From Aurelia coerulea (lineage: Eukaryota > Cnidaria > Scyphozoa > Semaeostomeae > Ulmaridae): DNA of 64,000 bases. Positions 10,701 through 21,746 of this stretch are shown one piece after another; position 1 is the first letter of the stretch, and each line of letters starts with the position of its first letter. The position numbers and the translations under genes were made by a program. Location of the stretch: contig CM076955.1 in NCBI GenBank assembly GCA_039566865.1, positions 10,865,001 to 10,929,000 of the forward strand, in the 5' to 3' direction. Under the pieces are notes generated by a model that worked only from the letters and a program-made list of their open reading frames with translations, made no database searches and was not told the DNA's origin.

Positions 10701-11185
10701 AGAGACAGGAAGCTTTGGATGAAGAGACCATTTGCCAATTAAGAAAAAGGGATTGGCGCGAGCGCGGCCAAATCCGACAGCCTTAGTAACAGTCGTAAAT
10801 CCGGGGAGTCCCCATTACTGTATAAACGGCAAGCCTACCCGGCCCGATTTTCTGACCCGAAGCTGCATTTGGAGCCGATGTTCGATGGTTACTCAACCAA
10901 TTCTACAACAGAAAAAATGTACAAGAGATGTATTGTTTGCGAGTCTTATCACGCAATTTGGGGTTCAATATTGCCCCCAGGGACGGAGCGCAGGGGCCGC
11001 GAAAATGGAGACAATTTTTGGCCTACCCCATTTTGGACCGTTACTCCGTTTTACGAGGGGTAAACGGCCTCGGCATGTCAAAAATCGACGGGAAACCGTA
11101 TTCTTTCACTAAAAAACTTTTAATCTCGAATTTATCTCAAAAAATTCGCAGAATAACGAGCCTTTCTTTTTTCAAAGCTGTGGGG
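10701..11185. other. Spacer with a decayed MITE-like scrap
   Basis: The block at about 10738-10840 (GAGCGCGGCC, GACAGCCTT, AACAG) resembles the tips of the foldback element at 52880-53729 but has lost its partner arm. Otherwise I see no gene; several short overlapping ORFs in different frames look accidental. Confidence 0.4.
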
Positions 11186-11209
11186 GACCAGGCGAGGATG
11201 GGGGGCAAT

Positions 11210-11470
11210 CGTCACCCGAGGAGTGAATTTATGAAATTGAGTGTATTTGGTCAAGTTCGAGGCGCTGATTCCAAAAATTGATGTTATACGGACAAATTCG
11301 GTCCCATTCAGCCTCTGTTCCATGTTAAAACCTCGTTTTTGAGAAAAATGACATCCTCACTTAGATATTCCAAAGCATACGAATTTGGTCAATTTCGGGA
11401 TGCTGACTCCAAAAATCAACGTTAGACAGATAAATTCGATAGCTGGGAGCCTCTTTTCCATGTTAAAGTA
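11210..11470 (+). repeat. 160-bp satellite-type repeat, about 1.6 units
   Basis: Two diverged units carry the words GCTGATTCCAAAAATTGATG, TTATACGGACAAATTCGGT, CTCTGTTCCATGTTAAAACC and TCGTTTTTGAG. The same words in the same order define the four-unit array at 62841-63480 and, inverted, 14625-15030. Confidence 0.8.
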
Positions 11471-11559
11471 AACATTGTTCAAAATGGTATTCAAGTCAAG
11501 CGTATAATATATATTGTTAAGTTGATACTTGGCACATTACGCATCCAAATTTAATCTAG

Positions 11560-11790
11560 TTAACGTAATGGAATGTCTGTGAAGTGCTCCTGTTCTGTGC
11601 TAGCATTGTCTGCTGAACTTCGTTGTCTGCACGAAGAAGCAACTCTGCCACATAGTCAGGGAACATAATATCATGCCAGATGACGGATCTTTCTTCAATC
11701 CAATGATGCGTTGTTAGACTATCTAAATGAAGCCGCAGTTCATCTGATTACCTGTATACGTAGGCAGCTTAATTTGCTCTTTTGGTATGC
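11560..11790 (-). pseudogene. C-terminal fragment of an uncharacterised transposon-borne protein (left arm)
   Basis: The minus strand reads through a degraded version of ANYVACMYRQADELKLDL (here AN..AYVYR.SDELRLHL), then HHWIEERSVIWHDI, then DYVAELLLRAD. It is the inverted counterpart of 12804-14030. The pattern RANYVA...R(Q)A....D(L)..P...GW.....VVW.D....DDVAELL followed by an acidic tail recurs at 63540-64000. I recall similar uncharacterised invertebrate proteins, but cannot name a function. Confidence 0.6.
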
Positions 11791-12803
11791 AAAAGAAAAT
11801 TGAATGAACAGGGAGCATCAACCTTAAAACCGCATATATGCCGCTATTTGAAAGACTTTCTGAAAAACTTAGCATGGGCTATACTGACGGATTGAATTCT
11901 ATGAATTCTTGACGCTTTAACATTGCTTTCCAACACATCGTCTTGCCCTTCCTATAGAATGACGAAATGAAACGTAATAATTTCTGCAGAGAACATGCAA
12001 TTCTACAAACCAGCGTTCTTATCCTGACCAGGGACAAAGGTGAAAGATGTAACATCAATAATCTTTCATCTCCTGTAAATATTCAATTGTAAGTAATTAC
12101 CTTGCCACGTGTGAAGTCATGGGCGAAAAAGAAAGTGATGATGTTGATATTGTCAGATGGTATGTGAACCGTCGCTGTTTCATCAGGTACCTGTTCCGTT
12201 ATGTTCGTGGCAAAAATGATAAAAAGTCAAGAAACAATCATTTGTTTAGTTCCCATAGGTGCGTGAAGAACACAATGCACGTTTTTTCTGACTCTTCAGT
12301 TATTTTTGTTTGTCGAGTGAGTTAGTAAGTATGATAGTTAAAAAAGCTTCTCTTCTCTGGCTCGTATAACTCAACATGGTGACAGGAGCGGGATACCAAA
12401 CAGGCTCCTCTGCTTGAGCAAGTGCCAATAAGTTGGTGCCTCCTCTTTGTGGTTACTTGCTAGTTCTTGTCAGATATATGTTTCATAGTGGCTAATATTT
12501 GTGCACTGGCTTGTATTTGAAAACAGACTACTTTCCATCTAATGCATCTTTAGAATTTCCAATTGATTGTCGAATCAACCGAGCAGCATCTCCTTTTTAT
12601 CACCATTTTGCAGGAGATGGTAGATATCTACTTGAGATAAATCTGTCAACGAATGTTTTGAAAACTTCACCTTCTTTCTCTATGGATTTTCCAAAGCTAC
12701 AATCACGCAGTGAAGTCTATGTTAAGCTTTTCTGAAAATCTTTAAAAAAGAGTCATAAAGTTGCAGACTAAAGGTTGTTGCTTCCTGTTCATTCAATCTT
12801 CTT
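11791..12803. other. Centre of the inverted element, no gene recognised
   Basis: The flanks (11791-11900 and 12720-12803) are still inverted copies of each other, sharing TCCTGTTCATTCAAT and TTTTGCATA(C/T)(C/A)AAA. The centre 11900-12720 holds short ORFs (12119-12325, 12499-12735) without recognisable motifs; they may be remnants of the same transposon protein. Confidence 0.4.
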
Positions 12804-14030
12804 TTGCATATCAAAGGAGCAAATTACGTTGCCTGCATGTACAGGCAAGCAGATGAACTGAAGCTTGATTTAGAACGACCGACAACGCATGGTTGGAATG
12901 AGGAAAGATCCGTTGTTTGGCATGATACTGTGTCCCTAACTATCTACCATGTACAAATGGAGTACTCTGCGGCACTTTCAGTAACTGGTGCTTGGAGAGG
13001 CAAACAGGCAGATACTTTACGATGAACTGGGTTGGGAATGTGTTATGATAGAAGGTGGTATAGACGAATGTGTCAATTTTACATCCTCAAAATTACGTCG
13101 TCTCTCGTGTATTTTGAGGACATTTTTCCTGAGCGCGATATCTTATACAATCTTGGACATGCAGTTACTTATAATCCAAATATTTAAGAACTGTTCGCTT
13201 CTCCAATACCTACTTCCACAATGCCCTATATGACTGGAATATGCTCGATCAATCAAAAACGCGGCTTCCCTTCTTGGCGAATTTAAAAGGATAGTGTTGG
13301 CAAAAGCAGATCGAGGAATCCGATATTTCATATCCGTGATATTATTGGCATTCGACGATTGACAAAACTTCGTGTTAAATTTAGTGATCTGAGTAAGCAA
13401 AAGTTTTGGCACAATTTTGACTATTTGCGCCCTATTTGTGATTATGGCGAGGCGAATGAAAATAAGGAAAATTTTCTCTTGCTTTGCCCTATGTATGACA
13501 CATTATGACAAGATATTTTTGGTCATCTCGAAAATATTCCGGATTTAAACGTTTCGGGTATGTGGACTCCAAATCACTTTGTAATCCATTCCTTTTTGGA
13601 AATAATTATGGAGGAAATGAAGTGCTTTATCGAAAACACGACACGAATGTAGATTAATGATCAATAGTTGGAAAGCAGCAGCTTATGTTTTATGCCCCTT
13701 ATTTCTTGTATTTTGTTTCCTCGATCGTTATCAGATTTGTCTTTTCTTATTGTATTTAAATGAAGTAATATTGCAAATGCCAGTCATAAATTGATGACCT
13801 TGTGTCTTTTTTTGCTATCATTGGCACAGTTGAATTGTATTCTGTAGTTCTTATCTTTTTAGATTTGATAGAGAAAAATGTACCCTGCCTGACGATGTGG
13901 CAGAGTTGCTTCTTTGTGCAGACATTTGCTAAACATCGAAACTTGAAACAGAGGATGAGTTTGATGATGAGACTGAGGACATCACTACGCACTGAAGCTC
14001 AGCAGACAATGCTAACACAGAACAAGAGCA
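12804..14030 (+). pseudogene. C-terminal part of the same uncharacterised protein (right arm), split by a LINE
   Basis: The first segment (12804-12950) encodes HIKGANYVACMYRQADELKL, then HGWNEERSVVWHDT. The frame resumes after the LINE at 13886 with LPDDVAELLLCADIC and, after one stop, an acidic tail ETEDEFDDETEDITTH ending near 13995. The left arm has the joined order (VIWHDIMFPDYVAELLL), which confirms where the LINE entered. It is inactive (split, stop codon). Confidence 0.65.
12953..13885 (+). mobile_element. 5'-truncated HFLL-type LINE inserted in the right arm
   Basis: It starts with EYSAALSVTGAWRG.(K), then LYDELGWECV after a frame change, and later IIGIRRLTKLRVKFSDL, CDYGEANENKENFLLLCPMYD, ending FIENTTRM with a 3' UTR that matches 5290-5520 in inverse orientation and stops at GATAGAGAAAAATG (13885). 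Several stops and frame changes make it a pseudogene. The homologous intact protein is encoded at 39835-42735. Confidence 0.85.
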
Positions 14031-14162
14031 TTTAATAAAAGACATTCCATTATGTTAACTGGGCTGAATTTTGGTGTGTAATGTGCCAAGTATTGATTTA
14101 ACAATAATACTACTTCGAACAGTGTTTAAGCTTGAAAGAAGATATAGGGTCTTCATCGAAAC

Positions 14163-14610
14163 GCGACTTTTTTTTTTTTTTTTTATCAATTTATTTAAAG
14201 TAGGCCTACATATATATATATATACATACAAGACATATATACATGTAGATACAATAGCTATAACTAAGAGCTAATTCAAGCCAACTATCTAAAAAAGTAA
14301 AATTTGTAAGAAAAAAGTAAAAAATAAATAAAATTCCGAATGATTAAATACAGATACATTTTACAGATTTTTACAATGCTTTTAATATTTACAATGTTTT
14401 CTTACTTTTTTTTTCGGTAAATACAGCAGAAAATTTAATATCAGCTCAAGAACCCAACCTGTGCCACGAAAGGTCTGCATATTCTACAATTACATTCCTC
14501 TCCCCTCCAGGTTTTGATTTTCCTCTTGAAACAGGAGAGTATCTGACTGTTTTAGGTCATTGGGAAGTGCCTGCCATAATCTACACCCAAGGAACGATAT
14601 TGTCTCTAAG
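14163..14610 (-). mobile_element. LINE 3' end (CNC-tail family), 5'-truncated
   Basis: It reads as a T-run, then TCAATTTATTTAAAGTAGGC and a TA microsatellite, the 3' UTR, and on the minus strand the C-terminal codons for LWQALPNDLKQSDTL and FKRKI. It is a close copy of 37429-37800 and of 27988-28092. It sits between the ORF tail and the satellites of the right arm. Confidence 0.85.
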
Positions 14611-14624
14611 CCGGATGACGATGG

Positions 14625-15030
14625 TCACAAAGACCGAATTCTTCCATGTAACATTGACTTTCTGAAGCGGTACCCCGAAATTGATCAAATGTATACGCTT
14701 TGGAACAACTGAGCCAAGATGTGTTTTTCGCAAAAACGAGGCTTTAACATGGAAAAGAGGCTCACGGCGATTGAATTTATCTGTCTAATGTTGATTTTTG
14801 GAATCAGCATCCCGAAATTGACCAAATTCATATGCTTTGGAATATCTAAGTGAGGATGTCATTTTTCTCGAAAACGAGGTTTTAACATGGAATAAAGGCC
14901 GAAAGGGACCGAATTTGTCCGTATAACATCGATTTATGGAATCAGCACCCCAAACTTGACCAAGGACACTCAATTTCATAAATTCCCTCCTCGGGTGACG
15001 ATTGCCCCCCATCCCCTCCTGGTCTCGTGC
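14625..15030 (-). repeat. 160-bp satellite-type repeat, about 2.5 units, inverted
   Basis: Minus-strand units contain the same words as the array at 62841-63480: AACATGG, GACCGAATTTGTCCGTATAA, ATCGATTT, GGAATCAGCACCCC, AACTTGACCAA. The outer end (GGTGACGATTGCCCCCCATC) is the inverse of 11190-11220. Confidence 0.8.
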
Positions 15031-15249
15031 TCGTTTTCCTACTAAATGCACTTGCTAACTCCAGATAAATGATTAAATACCTTAAAAAGGGTTGAAATAA
15101 GGTCCTCCAAAAATTGTTTTCAGTTTCTCGATTTATCCATTTCAGAATCAGCCCAAGAAGATGGGCCAGTTTTCGTTGATTTTTCAAAATTTTCTCCCAA
15201 GTTTTGGACTTATTACATGTGAAGTAAGGGGTCAAGATCAGCTGATCGT

Positions 15250-15407
15250 TTGTTTTGGCAAATGGTCTATGGTACCATTTGATTTTTCATTAACCGTTCG
15301 AAATTTTTTTAGATCGATGGTACAACAGTTATTGGTCGATAATTCTTTTTTTAAAGTTGTTTAAAGAGTGAAGATATATCTCCAGCCTTCAGTTCTGCAG
15401 GAAACAT
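15250..15407 (-). pseudogene. Short LINE reverse transcriptase fragment joined to ORF1
   Basis: On the minus strand this reads FPAELKAGDISSLFKQL, a stop, KKNYRPITVVPSI, a stop, KNFERLMKNQM. The NYRPI(T/S)VLPS block and FERLM are the RT finger motif of L2/CR1-like LINEs. It begins within the last codons of the ORF1-like gene at 15361-16092, in another frame, so endonuclease and first RT part are missing between them. Confidence 0.7.
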
Positions 15408-16092
15408 CTCTTATTATCAACCAGTCAAGATCAAAATATGCGTTCTTGCCCATTCTTCTGGCAGCTAGCAGCTCAGGTACTTGATCTTCACGCTTCTGTA
15501 TTGTACGCCTTGATAAATCAGCCAGGAATTTCACTCCATCTGGCTTGATTTGCCTTGCCTTTTTGAGAATGAGCTCTTTGTCTTTCCATTTGGCCATTTT
15601 TGCAACAATGGGGCGAGGGTCATCCGGTTTGCCAGGCTGACTTTGCCAAGTTTTCCTTCTGTTTACCCTGTGACACCGCTCAATCTCAAAATCCTCACTG
15701 AGACTTAATTTATCCTAGATTACTGCCTTTACGATCTTTTCTGCATCATCCCATGAACTTTCCACATCTTTGTCCTCTGCAATGCCTGTTATTCTTATGT
15801 TACTGCGACGACTTTGATTCTCTAAATACTCAAGCTCAGACTCCGTTGAATCCATATGATTATTGACAGCATTAAGGTTATCTGAATGCATGGAGACCCT
15901 TCTGTCAATGGCATCCATCTTCTTCTCTGCCTCATCAAACTTGGATTGAGTAAATTGGATACTTGCTTTCAAGTCATTTATGTCATTTCTAACAGACTTT
16001 AGCTCATCTTGTATAAGGATACTGAACGTTGCTTTGTAAGCATCTGCTTGGTTTTGCAAAAGCGCTTTCGCGACCTTTAATGTAACCGCCAT
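15361..16092 (-). pseudogene. L1-type ORF1-like protein with one stop codon
   Basis: This is a 243-codon frame broken by a single TAG at about 15715. The first 75 residues are heptad-rich (coiled coil, for example FDEAEKKMDAIDRRVSMHSD), followed by LENQSRRSNIRITGIAED (start of the RRM-like part), ERCHRVNRRKTWQS, PDDPRPIVAKMAKWKDKELI, and the C-terminal GVKFLADLSRRTIQKREDQV with KNAYFDLDWLIIRD. L1-type ORF1 proteins are RNA-binding trimeric chaperones with this order. The last residues are replaced by RT-derived sequence. Confidence 0.8.
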
Positions 16093-17865
16093 TATCGATA
16101 ATAGGGCCTAAGTGCACAGTTGATCACAAACAGCTCTTCTCGAAAAATATGCAACAGAAAAGCAGCAACATTTAGAACAACACTGAACTGAAAATTTTCT
16201 TAAAATAACAACTACAAAATAACACTTTTTCTTAATGCAAAATAACGTTTTCTCGACCACCATCGATCGCACATGTGTCCGCCATTTTAAAATCGACTTG
16301 AACTTGATGGAGAACATAATGGAGAACAATGAATCCTCTGGTTTTGAGGCAGCCAATGATTTTGAACTTCTTGCTTTGCTCCATAAATTAGCAACTACTG
16401 ATCAGATTTACTCAAACTTGATGTCAACCCTCAAGTTGAAGCCTCTTCTATTACAAATCTTTAAAACCGGAAAAATGGATTTATGCTTGTTCTGCAGCAG
16501 CTACTTAAACAGCGCACATGTTTTTGGGACACCCTGTACCTTTTGGAAAATATTTCAGGAAACATGACTTTGCAAGTTCTCAAAAAAAAAACAGGAGCAA
16601 AAACTTCCAGGACAAAGTTTTCAAAAAGTGGAGAATATCTCTTCCATGCTCATCATTTCTTAAGGTGAAACAAAATATGTGTTCATTTGCCCTTCAGCGG
16701 CATTATCTAAAATCTAACAAATGTATATTGTCATATGAGCAAGCCTCGTCAACAAGCAATCTGCCTCTTTACCATCGAACAACTATCAAAGGGAAAGCCA
16801 TTTGCTCATTTCATGGTGGCATTGTTCCATCAACAAATCTCCAGACAAAATTTTAAGCTTGTAAGTTCATTTACTCATCAACAAACCAGAGTCAGCAAAC
16901 ACAATTACCTCCACTTTATTTAGTTAACTGTCTATCAAAATCTTATTTCTCATCTCATCCAAATTCCTTCATATCGTCTTTGTACTTACAGGAATTTACC
17001 ATCAAAGTTATGCCATTGCTTGAATTAAATTGTAATTGTAAGATAAGACATACGGCCTGACAAAGATCATCAAATACAGTAACAGTCTTGTTTCACAGCC
17101 TCAGGTGATTGTTAAATGCCAAAAGTAATTTCTGAGGGAAAAGAAAGAGGTTAACTTTTGTAATTCAGCAATGAACACAGTATTAGGCTACATGTAAAAT
17201 AAAATTTGCGAAATAACGAGTTACAAAGAGCTCAACGCATGTTTATGCCAGAAATAGATAACAGGCTTTCAAATCATAAAACACATGCAACTAAAATATC
17301 CACTTTCCTTCGACAACAACAAAGTGTATAAAGCTCAGACGCACTCATCTGTACCATTTGCAATGAATTTGTAATGCCACTTGCAAAACCAAAGGTTAAA
17401 TGTAATTCCCCATATTGCAAAATTGTGCACTTTCCAATGATATGAGATCTAACAAACACAAGGAAACTACCAGGCAAAGAGGTATCAAGGCTCTTGCTTA
17501 ACCATATCAGGTCGGTTGAACTTCTTAGAACTTACAACAAACCATCAAACAACAACAACAACGTTGTTTTGGCTAGGCCTAATATTGTTTCCGGGTATTT
17601 GTTTGGTTACCCGAGACAACTGCACCAACAAAATTAAATAACTCTTCTTAGCAAATTTTCCGAGATGAACGGAAACCACGAATAAGCAGTTTGACGAGTA
17701 CTCTTGAAAGTCAGGATATTTTGGTTTTGCGGCAGCGACTAGATTTTGCGAAATCTTCGTTCAAATTTTAGTACATAAAACGGGTCATTCTCACAGCAAA
17801 ATCTGGTGGTGTTGAAACTTTCATTTTTCCTACTCTTTCTGGCGATCGCGTTGCCTTTTCCACTA
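16093..17865. other. Long stretch without a recognisable gene
   Basis: Plus-strand ORFs at 16235-16567 and 16518-16856 show no known motif. TTTTTGGGACACCCTGTA at 16521-16538 looks like a solo end of the TA-flanked family whose ends lie at 17866 and 23656. A GCGGCAGCGACTAGATTTTG block at 17735 recurs near 18476 and 18856 (inverted) and 23862, a small dispersed repeat of unknown nature. Confidence 0.4.
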
Positions 17866-18089
17866 CCGGGTGTCCCAAAAAAAAGGTAACCGATTTGATT
17901 GGGGCTAGCAATAAGAATTCATGTCGAATCGATCCCTGATAAGTTTTGAAGTACTCGTAGATAGTTAACTTGAAGATTGATACCTTATTTGTTGATATTG
18001 GTGCATCAAGAATTGGAATATTCATCTTGAAAGTCCAAATTTGCGTCCAACTCCAAACCAGAACTTTTGGGGTTTGGCCTATGCTGTTA

Positions 18090-20107
18090 ACTCGCTGTGT
18101 TGTGGAATCTCCTCAATCATAGCCAAGCACAAACAAGAAACCTCGTGCCTAGGAACAGCAAAGACCAGAAATGTTTCGACTGCTGTGCAGAGTGCTTTTT
18201 GCGTCTGCACAAGCCGCCAAAAACAGAACGGTGGGAGAGGGGTGAATTTCTGGGGACTGCACGCAGTTGCGAAGGAATCTATTGTGATCCAGGCCTCTTG
18301 AGACGCGGCTTGAGTTTGAGAACACGCCGAATGTGTCGAGAAGGGGATCAAATATGGCTGAAAAAATCATCGACCCTGGAAAGCTTCGATAAAAATGGAT
18401 TATTTGGCTTTACTTTTCTTGGGCTGAAGGCGATATTTAGCAAGGAAAAATCAAAAAAGAGATATGGATTTTGTGGAAAAACTAGTGGCTGCCGCAAGAT
18501 GAACGTTTGTGGATTTTATCTGCAGGATATGAGCATCATTTTGGGGCAGGTCAGTATTCTTGAAAAATTGGCTAAGTGTTTCATTTTTTGCCATAAAGTT
18601 AGGGCTGTTTTCGATGACGAAAAATATCTCTTGTTTGTTTACATGTAAACAGGCAGCTTGTAGGAAGGTCTAAACAATGAATATGCCATGGAAATTTTTA
18701 TCCCAGCTTCGTTAGGATGTATAATTTCATGAATCGTATTCCGATCATTTATCCTGGCATTTTTTGTCCACAAAAATATTTAATTTCTTAACACAGGTCA
18801 TTTTCTAATGGGAAAGAGGGAAAATTTAGTAGCCCCAGAAAACTGAAATTTGCGCAAAATCTAGTGGCTGCCGCAAAACGAGACTATCATCACTGTGTTG
18901 GCGAGATGTTCAGCTTCAAATTTCTCAAACCAGTTCTTGTCGAAAAATTGGCTAACATTGTTAATTTTCGTGTTTTAGTTTGTAAACACTTGAACAAAAT
19001 ACGGCATCCATGCCTAGGCCATTCTATTGTCTTAGCATTCTTGCTGTTGTTGTCGCTGGATGGCCTTTTATTTTTCAGTCCTGCCTTTTTGTACTCAGAC
19101 AGAGTCTCCTCGTGCTCTGATGCTCTATTACCTTGTTTCATCATGTTTTACAAGGACTATTTGCCTCACTAATGCACAATAAAATTAAAATTTAGATTGT
19201 CAACTTATGACTTATTTGCTTTGAGTTCCTATTTTCATATCAAAATACCAGAATTTATTTGTGATCGATTCACCTTCAAATGACCCACATTTGGTTGCTG
19301 CTTAGCATAAAAGCATATGCAGTTCTTTTACAAATTTAGCAATAATTCCACAATGTTGTGTCAGTTATTACAGTTATTACCCATTGCCAATTTTTTTTAT
19401 CTCTGATTTTTACAATTGGGCACTTGGTGGAAAGAACAGTTTGATGAGAAATCTCTAATTCTCCTTTATTTTTTCTCAGATACTGCAACATCAAATATGC
19501 TTGCTCCTGATACAACTCCTCCAATTTGCAAATTTTTGCTGGACGCTGCAAGATGTTCAAGACAGGATTCCCAAAAGAAGAATGGAAACTGTTTGAATAG
19601 GGTGAATTTTAGCAAATCTTGAGGCATTGAAATATCTCCATTTCAACTTGTGTAAAAATTTCCAAATATGTAAATATTTCCAAGGAATTTCAGATTGATT
19701 CCTCCCTGCTCCTACGGTTTGAATGATTCTAAATAAGTTGGTGATGTGGAATGCAGCTGTAAAGTCTTAAGGCGTTTTTCTGTGACTACATCTGATAATT
19801 GTTGTATTTTCTTGTTTGAAATCCTTAGCTAGCCATAAATAGTAGGATCTTGTAAATTTGGAATTTTGTTGAAACTGTATTTTACCATTAGGCATTAGAT
19901 TGAAAGATCCAGAAATAGAAAATTATGCTCAAGATGGAGGGGAGGAGGGGCGGAACTTTTTATCAAGATGCATTGTATTCCAATTAAGAATTTTAATGAT
20001 TTTGTAAGGATTCAATCAGGATGCCATGTATTAAATGGTAATAATTCCTCACTGCCATCTTTGAAGTAGTCAGTGCCTGATGAAAAAGGTGATGAGTTTG
20101 AAGCAGA
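18090..20107. other. Interior of the TA-flanked element, no gene recognised
   Basis: A 183-codon open frame at 18097-18648 has no motif I know, and an overlapping minus-strand ORF of ~90 codons argues that it is accidental. Two inverted copies of CTAGTGGCTGCCGCAA are at 18480 and 18860. Nothing else is supported. Confidence 0.4.
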
Positions 20108-20248
20108 GGTGTAGGAACCATGGGGGCACTGGGAGCACATGCCCCCCAAATTGTGCAATTATGATGAAAAAGTGTCCTTTTTGTTTCGGGAAGTGTCTGT
20201 CCTTGTAGTGTTATGCCCCCAAGTTTAAGATGCTTCCTACGGCTCTGG
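20108..20248. repeat. Short GC-tipped inverted-repeat element, copy 2
   Basis: This is a second copy of the repeat at 768-912, with GTAGGAACCATGGGGGCAC at the left, GCACATGCCCCCC, and GTTTAAGATGCTTCCTACGG at the right. The tips GTAGGAA and TTCCTAC are inverted. Confidence 0.55.
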
Positions 20249-20633
20249 TTTGAAGGAGTACTGTATTGCAGCACATTGGCTCCGAAAAACAATTGTATCC
20301 TATTGTTGTAAAACTGGCACCATTTCGTACCTCAGAAGCACATTGTGACAGAGTGCTCCATTGCCACACTATCATTCAATTTTTGCCTCTTCGAGTTTGG
20401 TCTGCATCCATCACTGGTCTGGATGTTTCTGGTTGAATTTGAAAGGAGCCTAGTATTGAAACTAAAATTGATTGATAACGATCTTTTGCTGGACGTTGTG
20501 AAATAAGCTACAAATAGTCATTCGTTTAATGCATTAAAAACTACAACTTATTGTCTGGGCTATATGGCCCTTCCAGGAATTCAAAGTTGTTGTTGTTGAA
20601 CTTAGGCCAAAGGCAAATATCTTCTTCCTGTTT

Positions 20634-21675
20634 TTGATTACAAAGTCCTTTGTAATCTAAGAAGGGGCTTCGATGTCAGTCAGAAAGAAAGTAACCCACT
20701 TCCGTCACGCTCGTTAAAGCAATTGATTAACGCTTTATATCTGCTAATTGGGACTGAAATAAAGAAAGCGCACAGAAAGCGCATTCAAGACAGAAGTTTC
20801 TCGCGATCCGATAGAAAAATTTGACGTCGGCTTATTTCATCTTAGACAGATTCGACACCATAAGATGGATAAATCACCAAGATGTTTACCCTGACGCAAC
20901 AACAAATTTAACCAGAATTGGCACGTTCTTGACTTCATTAGCAGCTTAATTATGTTAAAACAATCGTTTTCTAGAACGAACACATCATTAGCCACTTATT
21001 GATAGTATTCATTATGCAAATAAGTCAACTTTAGAGGATGATGTAACCGGCGGCCTGCACAGAGGTTAGCGCTCGCAGCATCACCGAAGGTAGAGGGACC
21101 CCCCTCTAATACAGCCACAGATTCAAACGTCGCAGGTGAAGTTGAGAGGAAAGGTGCAGAATCACAGCAAACAATGGTGCCATTGACTAGGGGAAGGCAC
21201 GTGATCACACTGAACCAAAACATTTTCATGCATACGATTCTACACAGAGGTTATCTTCGTGACCGCTTGCCCCAAATTAGACGCCCGCGAATAGCAACAA
21301 TTGAAACGTTCTGTAGGGTTCTGCATAAGCAATTTTGCGTTATGGTAAATCTCACATGACATCTAATTTGAGACAGATGCACCAATAGTTACATGCGCGA
21401 ACTAAACAGACTAGGGGTAATGACTTTTGATTTTTTGCGTATCATCCTCGCTTGACATAAAGATCAAAATCTTGCTTTTCGGGCGATTCTTGTCCTTATA
21501 CAAGGGGCTTGACTTTCCATTGAAGACGACTTTAGCAGCAACATTCATCTCTCTGACTGTAGCTAAAAACAGCATCAACGATCATTTGGGGTTATGAAGA
21601 AATCAACATTCAGATATTCTTATGCTTGCTTAGCTCAGGACAGACTTTGTAATCATCCAAAAGGATCTTATGTTT
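20634..21675 (+). mobile_element. Helitron/Helentron-like non-autonomous element, copy B
   Basis: It has the same ends and interior as copy A (2372-3391): TTGATTACAAAGTCC at the left, GACTTTGTAATCA plus the ATCC-AAAA-GGAT hairpin at the right, with GGCTTCGATGTCAG, CCCACTTCCGTCACGCTCG and TTCTAGAACGAAC between. The microsatellite is shorter here. It inserted between T-runs at the left and TTAC at the right. Confidence 0.55.
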
Positions 21676-21746
21676 ATTACTTGATTTAGCAAGGAATACC
21701 TGATGATAAGAGTGAAACTAAACATTTTGTCTTCATATATTTTCAG

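Larger units (their letters stand above)
11186..15036. mobile_element. Large inverted element with satellite repeats and an uncharacterised ORF tail
   Basis: Left arm 11186-11900 and right arm about 12720-15036 are imperfect inverted copies. Each arm has, from the outside inwards: a terminus resembling GGACCAGGCGAGGATGGGG, two or three ~160-bp satellite units, a spacer with TGATACTTGGCACATTACG, then the 3' end of an ORF (see 11560-11790 and 12804-14030). The right arm is interrupted by a LINE (12953-13885) and a second LINE tail (14163-14610). The same order of terminus, satellites and ORF tail is present at 62810-64000. This may be two elements head to head or one foldback element; the superfamily is not recognised. 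Confidence 0.6.

Noticed and set aside
10732..11281. Overlapping plus-strand ORFs of 64-126 codons
   Set aside because: Several frames are open at once in a GC-richer patch derived from a MITE tip and the satellite edge; no motif.
16235..16856. Two overlapping ORFs of about 110 codons
   Set aside because: No motif; one overlaps a solo transposon tip (TTTTTGGGACACCCTGTA).
18097..18648. 183-codon plus-strand ORF
   Set aside because: No known domain, overlapped by similarly open frames on the other strand, no relatives elsewhere in the window. Kept only as an unexplained stretch.
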